Below, in pieces: positions 53,720 to 61,572 of a stretch of DNA of 64,000 nucleotides. Both the position numbers and the translations under genes were made by a program. Below the pieces are notes generated by a model. The model worked only from the letters and a program-made list of their open reading frames with translations, searched no databases and was not told where the DNA came from. Numbering within the stretch: position 1 is the stretch's first letter; the number at the start of each line of letters is the position of its first letter. Source of the stretch: Rhizobium lusitanum (GTDB lineage: Bacteria; Pseudomonadota; Alphaproteobacteria; Rhizobiales; Rhizobiaceae); the NCBI RefSeq assembly GCF_014189535.1, contig NZ_CP050307.1:186001-250000 (forward strand), written 5' to 3'.

Positions 53720-54742
53720 TCAACGCGTTTCGAGCATCCGCATCAACCGGCCCCGATAGCTGTCGAGAATAACGGCCAGCACGATTACGGCGCCGATTAC
53801 GATCGGCTTGATGTTGTCATCGGCGCCCAAAAGCTGCAGACCCGTAGACAGCACCTGTAGAATGCAGGCGCCAACGAGTGTTCCGACAATCGAGCCCTTG
53901 CCACCTGAGAGGCTGGTTCCCCCGATAATGACAGCGGCTATGGCGTTCAATTCATAACCGATGCCAGCGACTGGGCTGCCGACATTCAGCCGGAGCAGAT
54001 ACACCATGGCCGCGATGCCCGCCGTCAGCCCGGAAATCGTGAAGACCGCAACCTTGTATCTTTTCGGCTCATGCCCGGACAGCCGGACTGCTTCCTCGTT
54101 GGTGCCGATTGCGAACACGAAGCGCCCGAAAACCGTATAGCGCAGAACGAACCAGCCGATGAGGACGACGACAATCGCGATCAAAAAGATCGAAGGAAAT
54201 ACGCCCCAGAAGATCAGATTACCAAAATCGACGAAGGGTTGCGGCAGTCCGGTGATGGTGGAATTGTCACTGACAACGCGCGCTAGGCCGCTTGCGACAT
54301 TGAGCATGCCGAGCGTGACGATGAAGGAAGGAAGTTTCCACTTTTCGCATACCCAGCCGTTGACCGCGCCAAGGATGGCGCCTGTTCCCATCGATGCGAG
54401 CGATGCCAGAACAATCGCCTGCCATGGAGAAAGGCGTGGGTCGACCATGATGGTCGCACCGATGACTGTGCAAAGGGCAAGCAGCGAACCGACGGAAAGA
54501 TCAATCCCACCGACGAGGATGACGAAGGTCATGCCGGACGCCAGCACCGTGTTGATGGCGATCTGGACGAAGATCTTGAGGAAGTTCTCCGGCGTCGCGA
54601 AATAGGGTGCGGCCGCCGAGAAAAACGCAAGGATCAGAATGAGGGCGATGGCAACGCCCGCTTCCTTCATCGAGATCCGGATAAGCTTGTCCCAGAAGCG
54701 GCTCTCTTTCGGCTCGGTCTTGTTTTCAACGTTCCCGGACAC
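53720..54742 (-). CDS. Sugar ABC permease, RbsC type (CUT2)
   Basis: A 340-residue permease with about ten hydrophobic helices. Diagnostic: VLVGGIDLSVGSLLALC in the ribose/xylose permease motif, GTNEEAVRLSGHEPKRYKV (the conserved cytoplasmic loop) and IGGTSLSGGKGSIVGTLVGA. The GTG at 54742 is preceded by AAGGAG 7 bases ahead and overlaps the ATPase end by 17 bases, so a longer upstream reading is unlikely. Last gene of the rbs-like operon. Confidence 0.92.
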   Translation of the reverse strand: MSGNVENKTEPKESRFWDKLIRISMKEAGVAIALILILAFFSAAAPYFATPENFLKIFVQIAINTVLASGMTFVILVGGIDLSVGSLLALCTVIGATIMVDPRLSPWQAIVLASLASMGTGAILGAVNGWVCEKWKLPSFIVTLGMLNVASGLARVVSDNSTITGLPQPFVDFGNLIFWGVFPSIFLIAIVVVLIGWFVLRYTVFGRFVFAIGTNEEAVRLSGHEPKRYKVAVFTISGLTAGIAAMVYLLRLNVGSPVAGIGYELNAIAAVIIGGTSLSGGKGSIVGTLVGACILQVLSTGLQLLGADDNIKPIVIGAVIVLAVILDSYRGRLMRMLETR

Positions 54743-56252
54743 GACTGTACTCCTTGTAAGCAAGTGAGAGGATCTTGCTCTCTTCAAATTGTTCCCGCGA
54801 TATTTCGCCGGCTATCTTGCCGTCCGATAAAACGATGATGCGATGGCAAATGGCGATGAGCTCAGGCAGATCGGACGACACGACCAGAACGCCTTTGCCT
54901 TCAGCGGCAAACGTCGACAAAAGCTCGTAGATTTCGGCCTTCGCACCGACATCGATCCCACGGGTCGGTTCATCGAAAATCAGCACCTTGGGGCCACGGA
55001 ATAGCCACTTGGCAATCACCACTTTTTGCTGATTGCCACCGGAGAAGGTTCTAACCACCTGACGGATCGAAGGGGTCTTGATACGGAGCTCGCGCACAAG
55101 GCGCTCCGAATGAGCGTCCTCCGCCTTTCGGATGATCAAGCCGTTGCGCGAGACTTTGCGAAGGTCCGTTATGGTGGTGTTTTGCGCGCAGCTCATGTCG
55201 AGCATCAAGCCCTGCATCTTGCGGTCTTCGGTTGCCAGGCATAGGCCCGCGGCAACCGCGTCTTTGGGCGACTTGATCTCTACCGGCTCGCCATTTATGC
55301 GAATTTCGCCGGCCGCCTTGACGTCGGCGCCGAATATCGCGCGAACGGCTTCCGTCCGACCGCTCCCCACAAGACCGGCGATGCCGACGATTTCTCCCTT
55401 GGAGACGGAAAAAGACAATTCTGGGCTATTGCGTGTCACCTTCAAGCCGGAAACGCCAAGTGCCTCGCCATGCACCGCGCTATCACTGCGAAAAACACCA
55501 TGATCCGAGAGTTTCCTCCCGACCATGAGTTTGACGATTTCCGGGATGCCCAATCCTGTAAGCGGACGAGTGATCACATGTTGGCCGTCGCGCAGGATCG
55601 TCACATCGTCGCCGACCTCAAAGATCTCCTCTAGTCTATGCGATATGTAAAGGGTCGTAACGCCGCGGCCCTTCAGTCGCTTCAGAATTTCAAACAGTCG
55701 GTCGACTTCCTTGGACGTCAAGGTTGCTGTCGGTTCGTCCAGAACCAACAGCTTGCTTTCGTAGCAAAGTGCCTTGGCGATCTCGAGCAGCTGGAGCTGC
55801 GCGACACTGAGCCGGCTGGCGAGTGTCGTCGGAGCAACATCGAGGCCAACCTCAGCCAGGAGTTCGGCCGCCCTGTGATTCAATTCCTTGTAGTTCACGA
55901 GGCCATATCGGCGAGGAAGATGCTCAAAGAGCAGGTTTTCGGCAACCGAGAGGTTGGAAAGAGGGTGCAGTTCCTGGTGAATGACACGGATGCCTGCCTT
56001 GAAGGCCTCCAGCGGGGAGGTTGGATCGTAGCGCTTGCCGTCGAACACGATGTGACCATCATCCGGCCTGAACAAGCCCCCGAGCAGATTGATCAGGGTG
56101 GATTTGCCAGCGCCGTTTTCGCCAAGCAGGATGTGACCCTTGCCCCGGCCAATCTTTATGGAGACATCCCTGAGGGCAACGACGCCGGGGAAGCGCTTGC
56201 CTATTCCTTCCAGCGTCAAGATGACGTCATCTGGTGTGCCTGACACGTCCAC
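54726..56252 (-). CDS. Sugar ABC ATPase, RbsA/MglA type (double NBD)
   Basis: A 508-residue protein with two NBDs. The first is complete: GENGAGKSTL, LSVAQLQLLEIAKAL as its signature region, Walker B LLVLDEPTATL. The second has the RbsA-type degenerate P-loop GLVGSGRTEAV, signature FSGGNQQKVVIAKWL and Walker B LIFDEPTRGIDVG. This asymmetry is normal in the CUT2 family. GTG at 56252 is the first start, and GTG at 56246, with GAGG 5 bases ahead, is equally possible. Confidence 0.93.
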   Translation of the reverse strand: MDVSGTPDDVILTLEGIGKRFPGVVALRDVSIKIGRGKGHILLGENGAGKSTLINLLGGLFRPDDGHIVFDGKRYDPTSPLEAFKAGIRVIHQELHPLSNLSVAENLLFEHLPRRYGLVNYKELNHRAAELLAEVGLDVAPTTLASRLSVAQLQLLEIAKALCYESKLLVLDEPTATLTSKEVDRLFEILKRLKGRGVTTLYISHRLEEIFEVGDDVTILRDGQHVITRPLTGLGIPEIVKLMVGRKLSDHGVFRSDSAVHGEALGVSGLKVTRNSPELSFSVSKGEIVGIAGLVGSGRTEAVRAIFGADVKAAGEIRINGEPVEIKSPKDAVAAGLCLATEDRKMQGLMLDMSCAQNTTITDLRKVSRNGLIIRKAEDAHSERLVRELRIKTPSIRQVVRTFSGGNQQKVVIAKWLFRGPKVLIFDEPTRGIDVGAKAEIYELLSTFAAEGKGVLVVSSDLPELIAICHRIIVLSDGKIAGEISREQFEESKILSLAYKEYSRVRER

Positions 56253-56365
56253 CTCATGCCTGTTTCAGTTCGAATTGGAGACGGCAACCCGTCCGCGCAG
56301 CAGGCGCCGGCTCGGATGCGGTCTCATGCGAAGCGATCGACGAGAAAATCGGTTGTAAAGCGGAC

Positions 56366-56388
56366 AGCGCCGGTCAGTAGCCGGCGCT
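56366..56388 (-). promoter_or_regulatory. Intercistronic stem-loop after the SBP gene
   Basis: AGCGCCGG (56366-56373), 7-nt loop, CCGGCGCT (56381-56388): a perfect 8-bp stem 29 bases after the SBP stop, within the roughly 165-base gap before the ATPase gene. No long T-run, though the minus strand continues through a moderately AT-rich stretch. Confidence 0.65.
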
Positions 56389-56417
56389 TCCCTTGGCCTT
56401 GCAGTCGGTAATCTCGA

Positions 56418-57404
56418 CTACTTGAGGTCCTTGGCGGTGACGAGCGTGACGTCCGTCTTGACCCAGCCAGTGAACTTTTCGCCGGCCAACTCACGCAGGC
56501 CATACTTGATGCCCAGGGCCGCCATTTCCGCGCCATACTGTTCGACGGTGGCAAGCATCTTGCCATCCTTGATCAACGGTTTGACGGACGGAATATTATC
56601 GAAGCCGACGACCTTGATCTTGCCGCTCTGGCCGGAGGCATCGAGAGCCTTGACGACGCCGAGGGCCATGGAATCGTTGGCGACCATAACGCCTTGAATA
56701 TCCTTATATTTGGTCAGGAAATTCGTCATGACGGTATTGGCTTCTTCCGTCTCCCAATGCGCCGTCTTGCTGTCTAGAAGATCGAGCTTACCGCTCTTGA
56801 TGGAGTCCATGAAGCCTACCTTGCGTTCCTTGGCGTTGTCGGCCTCAGGATTGCCTTCCAGGATCACGACCTTTCCGCCCGGCCCCAGATCCTTTGCAAG
56901 CGCATCGCCGGCAAGCTTGGCGCCCTCAGTGTTGTCAGGTCCGAAGAAAGCGAGATCGATACCGGCTGCCTTCTTCGCATCGGCATCGAGCGGCACGTCG
57001 ATATTGATGACCTTGACGCCGGCCTTCACTGCCTTTGCAAGAGGAGTGGCCATGGCTTTTGAATCAGCCGGTGCGACAACGATGATGTCATATTTCTGCG
57101 TCACGAAGTTTTCGACTGCATCGACCTGCGAGGCGAAGTCACGCTCGTCCTTCATGCCGACGGCCTTGAAGTCGAACTTGTCCTTGTTCTCCGCTGCGTA
57201 TTTGTCAGCACCTGCCTTCATCTGCTTGAAGAACTCATTGGACAGAGACTTCATGATCAGGCCGACTTTGGGCTTGCTGGCCGCGAAGGCGGGCGAAGCG
57301 ACACAGGACAGTGCAAGCATCAACGTGCCCGCGAGTCCGATCTTCAGCGCCGCGCGTCGCGGCACATTGTTCAAGACAGAATTACGCTCTTTGGAATTGG
57401 ACAT
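56418..57404 (-). CDS. Sugar ABC solute-binding protein, RbsB type
   Basis: A 328-residue periplasmic binding protein (LacI-like fold). Signal peptide with PRRAALKIGLAG and a core ending SPAFAA. The mature part starts KPKVGLIMKSLSNEFFKQMK, then IIVVAPADSKAMATPLAKAV, KVINIDVPLDADA and GVMVANDSMALGVVKALDAS, all characteristic of ribose/galactose-type SBPs. The ATG at 57404 follows AGGGAGAGAGAA. First gene of the operon; divergent from the LacI-type regulator. Confidence 0.93.
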   Translation of the reverse strand: MSNSKERNSVLNNVPRRAALKIGLAGTLMLALSCVASPAFAASKPKVGLIMKSLSNEFFKQMKAGADKYAAENKDKFDFKAVGMKDERDFASQVDAVENFVTQKYDIIVVAPADSKAMATPLAKAVKAGVKVINIDVPLDADAKKAAGIDLAFFGPDNTEGAKLAGDALAKDLGPGGKVVILEGNPEADNAKERKVGFMDSIKSGKLDLLDSKTAHWETEEANTVMTNFLTKYKDIQGVMVANDSMALGVVKALDASGQSGKIKVVGFDNIPSVKPLIKDGKMLATVEQYGAEMAALGIKYGLRELAGEKFTGWVKTDVTLVTAKDLK

Positions 57405-57457
57405 TTCTCTCTCCCTATGACGGCTCAAGCTCAGCTCCACCTGAGTTGTCAGCGACA

Positions 57458-57471
57458 ATGAACCGTTTCCA
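57458..57471 (-). promoter_or_regulatory. LacI-family operator, copy 1
   Basis: ATGAACCGTTTCCA, with core GAACCGTTTC. It lies about 55 bases upstream of the rbsB-like start and just downstream of the minus-strand TTGACA, where bound repressor would block initiation or escape. Confidence 0.65.
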
Positions 57472-57573
57472 CGGCTATTGGGTATCAACGCCCCAAAAAA
57501 TTGTCAAGTCGCGTTTGGATGCCAAAATAGCAACCGGGATTGCTGCTTTGCAGCATGGCCATCCCTTTCGGTG

Positions 57574-57587
57574 ATGAACCGTTTCCA
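57574..57587 (+). promoter_or_regulatory. LacI-family operator, copy 2
   Basis: Identical 14-mer ATGAACCGTTTCCA, 150 bases before the lacI-type gene. It probably acts with copy 1 in repression loop formation or in autoregulation of the regulator gene. Confidence 0.65.
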
Positions 57588-57739
57588 TTGAAAACTCCAC
57601 TGCTTTCAGGCTATGAAGCATCAGCGATCACATTTGAGTGCGCCCCTTTGACTAAGGCGATAGAGACAGTTAGCTGAAATCGGATCAGTGCCTTTGGTTT
57701 GTCGGGGAAGGCGGAAATGAAGGGACATAAGTTTTCGTT

Positions 57740-58750
57740 ATGCCAAAGGTCGGAATTCGAGACGTTGCCAAGCTCGCAGACGTTTCCACCGGGACCGTCT
57801 CAAGGGTTCTGAATGACCATCCCTCGGTAACGACGGAATTGAGGGAGCGAGTCCGAGGGATCATAAAGGAACTCGGCTATACACCGGACCCGTCTGCAAG
57901 AAGCATGCGCAGCAAGGTCAGCCGCCTCATAGGCATCGTCATTCCGGATCTGACCAATCCCTTCTTCGCGGAACTCGTCCAGTCCGCCGAGCAGGCGGCA
58001 GCAAATCACGGGTACAACATCATCGTTATGACCTCCTTTGATCATGCGGCAAAGGAGGTGAACCGGATTGGGCAGCTGACGAGCCGAAAGGTGGATGGCA
58101 TTATTCTCGTTCCCAGCAACGATTTTCATACGATAACGCCACCAAAGGGAGTGCCGATCGTCGTTGTCGACCGTCTCATGCCAGGATATTCCGGGATCGC
58201 GGCCGACCACCGCAATGGTGCCAGGGTTGGTGTCGAATATCTTTTGAAGCTCGGGCATCGTCGCATCGGCTTCATCTCAGGCCCCAAGCAGTCGGTTCCC
58301 GCCAATGATCGCCTCAGGGGCTACCTGGATGCGATGGAGCATGTTGGCGGCAACCAACAAATTGTAGGATCGCCGCTGATTGCCGAGGCGGCTTTCGACT
58401 ATGAGAGCGGTCGATCCGCAGGAAACTATCTTCTGGCGCGTGCACGCAATGAGCGGCCTACCGCCATTTTTACCAGCTCGGATCAGCAAGCGATCGGCTG
58501 CATGAGAGCAGCGCATGATCTCGGAATCCCGATACCCGCAGCCCTTTCCATTGTGGGCTTTGACGGTATCCCGCTTTCAAGCATGACGACACCGCGCCTC
58601 ACGACGGTGAAGCAGCCGATTCAAAAGATCGCCGCGGCGGCGGTGGCGGCTTTGCTAAATAGACAGCCCACACCTGGCGCTGACAGCCCGGTCTTGTTCG
58701 ATTGCGAACTTTCGGAGGGCGAAACAACCTCTCCCCCCCAACCCGACTAG
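57740..58750 (+). CDS. LacI-family transcriptional regulator
   Basis: A 336-residue repressor. HTH and hinge at residues 4-60 (IRDVAKLADVSTGTVSRVLN and PDPSARSMRSK) followed by the periplasmic-binding-protein-like effector domain with LIGIVIPDLTNPFFAELVQS, HRRIGFISGPKQSVPANDRL and FTSSDQQAIGCMRAAHDLGI. It should sense the sugar carried by the adjacent rbs-like importer or its phosphate. Divergent from that operon; operators described separately. Confidence 0.93.
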   Translation: MPKVGIRDVAKLADVSTGTVSRVLNDHPSVTTELRERVRGIIKELGYTPDPSARSMRSKVSRLIGIVIPDLTNPFFAELVQSAEQAAANHGYNIIVMTSFDHAAKEVNRIGQLTSRKVDGIILVPSNDFHTITPPKGVPIVVVDRLMPGYSGIAADHRNGARVGVEYLLKLGHRRIGFISGPKQSVPANDRLRGYLDAMEHVGGNQQIVGSPLIAEAAFDYESGRSAGNYLLARARNERPTAIFTSSDQQAIGCMRAAHDLGIPIPAALSIVGFDGIPLSSMTTPRLTTVKQPIQKIAAAAVAALLNRQPTPGADSPVLFDCELSEGETTSPPQPD

Positions 58751-58896
58751 GGCGGTCCTAAGCTACAAGTTTGGCAAGACTATAGTTCCTCGAATGCTCG
58801 CTATGAATCCTGAAAGAAATTCAGGGGTCTAATGTCCTAATCCGTTCAAGAGCAACTATCTCAGAACGAGTGCGGCCGGGAGATTTTGGAACCGAG

Positions 58897-58952
58897 GCGA
58901 CGGCAGGCTTGGGGGCTTAGGCCCCAACACCTCTTGCCCAAGCCGCCGTCGC
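58897..58952. terminator. Large hairpin between convergent genes
   Basis: GCGACGGC-A-GGCTTGGG (58897-58913) pairs with CCCAAGCCGCCGTCGC (58937-58952): 16 bp with one bulged A, closing a loop that itself contains GGGGC-TTAG-GCCCC. It sits between the LacI gene (+) and the EF-hand gene (-), 40 bases from the latter's stop, and can serve as a bidirectional terminator. A small CCTGAA-AGAAA-TTCAGG stem lies upstream at 58809-58825. Confidence 0.65.
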
Positions 58953-58992
58953 TTTCACGTGGTCAGAAACGAAGGATTGCTGCCGCCAACCA

Positions 58993-59799
58993 TCAGAGGG
59001 CGAGCAATTCGCTTGTCGTATCGGCCTGCTCGCTCGAGGCATATAGGCTGCCGAAATCTGACAGCGGGGGTGGTTGTTGCGCCTTCATGGCTGTCTCGAA
59101 CTGACTTTGCGTCAGCGACCCGGAACTGGACGTATCGAGGCTCTCGAACAGCGACGTTGCCTGATCTTCGCTTACGTCAGACGGGCGTGCGGCGACGAAT
59201 TCCGCTTCGCTGATGCTACCGTCGCCATCCGTATCCATGTCGGAGAACATGCTGGACAGCTGGTCGTCGCTCGGCGGTCCGCCAGCCGGAGGTGGTGGTG
59301 GCTGCTGGCCGGACTGCATGGCGCTTGCCAGCTGCGATTCCGTGAGCGATCCGGTGTTCTCGCTATCGAAGCTTGCGAACAGATTCGTTGCCTGTTCCTC
59401 GCTCACGTCGGATGGACGAGCCGCGACAAACTCCGCTTCGCTGATGCTGCCATCGCCATTCGTATCCATCGCCTTGATCATATTGGTCTGATCGCTGGTG
59501 CTGGAGGCAGCTTGTGTGCTCGATGTGCTGCTGCTGGTGGATGCGCTATCTGAGCTTGAGTTTGAATCATCATCGTCGCTGCTGCCGGACTGCAGATTGA
59601 GCATCATCGACATCAGCTGCGCGGCCAACTGCTGTGCCGTCGTCGCCAGAGACTGATCGTCGGATGAGGAAGACGAGTTCTTGCTGGACGATCCGCCATC
59701 CAGGAGAGAAGAAAGGGCATCGTCCGTTGACGATGATGCCGAGCGGGATCGCAAAGATTGATAATAACCATTTGAACTAATGGACGTAATGCTCGTCAT
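58993..59799 (-). CDS. Calsymin-like repeated EF-hand protein
   Basis: A 268-residue protein. After a Ser/Asp-rich low-complexity region (residues about 20-115) it has two tandem units, each with one canonical EF-hand (DTNGDGSISEAEF and DTDGDGSISEAEF) followed by AARPSDVSE and a degenerate second loop (DSENTGSLTESQL; DTSSSGSLTQSQF). A Pro-rich linker (QQPPPPPAGGPP) separates the units. No signal peptide. GGAGG 5 bases before ATG 59799 fixes the start; the longer upstream reading is not supported. The layout recalls rhizobial calsymin (CasA), a Ca-binding protein exported without a cleaved N-terminal signal; whether this one is exported is unknown. Confidence 0.85.
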   Translation of the reverse strand: MTSITSISSNGYYQSLRSRSASSSTDDALSSLLDGGSSSKNSSSSSDDQSLATTAQQLAAQLMSMMLNLQSGSSDDDDSNSSSDSASTSSSTSSTQAASSTSDQTNMIKAMDTNGDGSISEAEFVAARPSDVSEEQATNLFASFDSENTGSLTESQLASAMQSGQQPPPPPAGGPPSDDQLSSMFSDMDTDGDGSISEAEFVAARPSDVSEDQATSLFESLDTSSSGSLTQSQFETAMKAQQPPPLSDFGSLYASSEQADTTSELLAL

Positions 59800-60281
59800 G
59801 GGGGCCTCCGGATGCGAGCGTTGAAATGACTCCAGTTTCTTACGCGTACTCGTTATAAACATATTGCCAGCGCACCGGATCGCATGATCTTTGATGCCGA
59901 TATGAGCGGATGGACTTGCCGAATGCTGTAAACCCAGCATTCTTCGCGCTCTTGCCTTGATGCTCACGCGTGCCCCCGCAACGCATGAGTTCAAGATTGA
60001 ACGCAACAGACTAACGCCATCATGGCGCTATCGGCTTCCGCACATTCTCGATCTGGCAATTCCCAACGAGTGACTGATGCACAAGCAAACTTGTGCGTAG
60101 CTTATAGAGGTCGGGCGGGCGGTCTCGGGTGCAATTTCTTCTGTGGATCTTTTCATCGGCTCCAAGCTATTGGGAGGCGACAACAGCCGGCGCGGGATTC
60201 CGCAGCTCTGGCAGGTATCGATATGTCTATCGATGGCAGTTTAAAGGGGCGCTGATTACCTTCGGCGCATCATATCAGCTC
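59800..60281. other. Intergenic region with a possible outer-membrane-protein relic
   Basis: About 480 bases upstream of the EF-hand gene. Positions 60129-60347 on the + strand encode an uninterrupted frame with segments YRYVYRWQFKGALITFGASY and QLGG, whose alternating aromatic/Gly pattern resembles the last strands of an outer-membrane barrel. It runs across the hairpin and into the next gene, has no ribosome site, and is more likely a relic or chance than a gene. Confidence 0.35.
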
Positions 60282-60303
60282 GGCGGGCGACAGGTCGCCC
60301 GCC
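60282..60303 (-). terminator. Terminator-like hairpin after the siderophore-binding gene
   Basis: GGCGGGCGAC (60282-60291) pairs perfectly with GTCGCCCGCC (60294-60303) with a 2-nt turn, 13 bases after the stop of the minus-strand SBP gene. Only weak U-richness follows on that strand. Confidence 0.6.
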
Positions 60304-60316
60304 GAGGTTTGTCGGA

Positions 60317-61456
60317 TCAAAGACTTGCGTTCAGCGATACGAAGTAGCCGGGGCGATATTCGACCGGCAGGAAGCGCTCATGCATTTCCCTGAAGGTCGC
60401 TTCCGGATCAAGATCCTTGAACAGGTCCGGATGCAGCCACTTGGCGATCTGCTGGATGGCGACGAACTGGTAGGGATTGTTGTAGAACTGATGCCAGATA
60501 GCGTGGACGTTGCCGGTCTTGACCGCCGCAATGTCGGTAAAGGCTGGGCGATGCATCAGCTTTTCCAGCTTCGACGTGGCCAGGGCCTTGTCCGCGCCGG
60601 GACCGACGCCGACCCAGTCGCCGCCGGGAACGTAAAGTTCCCAGTTCGCACCGGTAACGATCACCTGGTCCGGATTGGACGCAATGATCTGCTCCGGATT
60701 GACCGTGCCGAACGTGCCGGGAATGATATCCTTGGCAAGATTGATGCCGCCGGCAATTTCGACCATCCGGCCGAAATTCTCGTTGCCGAAGGACATGCAG
60801 CAATCGTCGCTGTAACCGCCGGCGCGCTCGATGAAGACCATCGGCTTCTTGACGTCGCCGGCCTTGGCAAGCACGTCGGTGACGCGAGCGAGTTGCTCGT
60901 CACGGAATTTCACGAATTCCTCGGCACGCTTCTCCTTGCCGAACAACTTGCCGATCAGCAGCATGGACGGCGTGGTGTTCTCCATCGCCTTTTCGCGGAA
61001 GTCGACATAGACGAGCGGAATGCCAACCTTGGCGAGCTTCTCGATATAGCCGCTTTCTTCTGTTGCCGACTTGGCGTCGATGTTCATGATGATGACGTCG
61101 GGCTTCAGCGTTACCGCTTGTTCGATGTCGAAGGTGCCGTCCTTCATGCCGCCGAAGGTCGGGATCTTTTCCATCTCCGGATATTTTTCCAGATAAGCGT
61201 TGTAGCCGTCGAGATCGGCCTTCTTGAAGTCGTCCCGCCAGCCGATGATACGCTTGAACGGTGCCTCGGTATCGAGGGCTGCGGTGAAGTAGATCTGACG
61301 GCCTTCGCCAAGAATGACGCGCTCCACCGGAACGCTGACCTGGACGTCGCGGCCGGTAATATCCTTGACCGTGACCTTTTCACCGGCGATAGCCATGCCG
61401 GAAAAAAGGGCAAGTACGAGCGTGGTGACCGAAGCCACCTTTTTGAAGTTGAACAC
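60317..61456 (-). CDS. Fe3+-siderophore-type ABC solute-binding protein (orphan)
   Basis: A 379-residue FecB/BtuF-fold binding protein: signal peptide ending GMAIA, then VTVKDITGRDVQVSVPVERVIL, the common opening of this class. Later blocks are IEQAVTLKPDVIIMNIDA, PMVFIERAGGYSDDCCMSFG and ANWELYVPGGDWVGVGPGA. The Cys-Cys pair in DDCCMS is unusual for the fold. No permease or ATPase is adjacent; it should hand its ligand to a transporter encoded elsewhere. An iron box lies in the promoter, so iron-repressed expression is expected. Confidence 0.9.
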   Translation of the reverse strand: MFNFKKVASVTTLVLALFSGMAIAGEKVTVKDITGRDVQVSVPVERVILGEGRQIYFTAALDTEAPFKRIIGWRDDFKKADLDGYNAYLEKYPEMEKIPTFGGMKDGTFDIEQAVTLKPDVIIMNIDAKSATEESGYIEKLAKVGIPLVYVDFREKAMENTTPSMLLIGKLFGKEKRAEEFVKFRDEQLARVTDVLAKAGDVKKPMVFIERAGGYSDDCCMSFGNENFGRMVEIAGGINLAKDIIPGTFGTVNPEQIIASNPDQVIVTGANWELYVPGGDWVGVGPGADKALATSKLEKLMHRPAFTDIAAVKTGNVHAIWHQFYNNPYQFVAIQQIAKWLHPDLFKDLDPEATFREMHERFLPVEYRPGYFVSLNASL

Positions 61457-61487
61457 TAGCCTCTCCTGAGCGATAAATTCGGACGCG

Positions 61488-61516
61488 ATTTATGTTTTTA
61501 TGACTTTTACAGTCAA
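61488..61516 (-). promoter_or_regulatory. Predicted promoter of the siderophore-binding gene
   Basis: Minus strand TTGACT (61516-61511), 17-nt spacer, ATAAAT (61493-61488). The iron box covers the -35 side, so RirA binding would block RNA polymerase. Confidence 0.6.
61501..61515. promoter_or_regulatory. Iron-responsive operator (IRO/RirA-type box)
   Basis: TGACTTTTACAGTCA fits TGA-N9-TCA, the IRO motif described for RirA-regulated genes in Rhizobiaceae. It is placed between the divergent siderophore-binding gene (45 bases away) and the methyltransferase gene (58 bases away), overlapping the -35 box of the former. Confidence 0.7.
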
Positions 61517-61572
61517 GAATTATCTTTTAGAAGCTTTCTACGCTTGGTTGTCCTCATGGAAAGAAACAGGAA

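Larger units (their letters stand above)
57405..57739. promoter_or_regulatory. Divergent control region with two LacI-type operators
   Basis: The shared 14-mer ATGAACCGTTTCCA occurs at 57458-57471 and 57574-57587, 116 bases apart in the same orientation. Its core GAACCGTTTC is a near-perfect CpG-centred palindrome, the usual LacI/GalR operator form. A minus-strand TTGACA lies at 57505-57500, ahead of the proximal copy. Two sites spaced about 11 helical turns apart would allow looping by a bivalent repressor. Confidence 0.7.

Noticed and set aside
60022..60255. 77-codon plus-strand frame upstream of the EF-hand gene
   Set aside because: No ribosome site and no family character.
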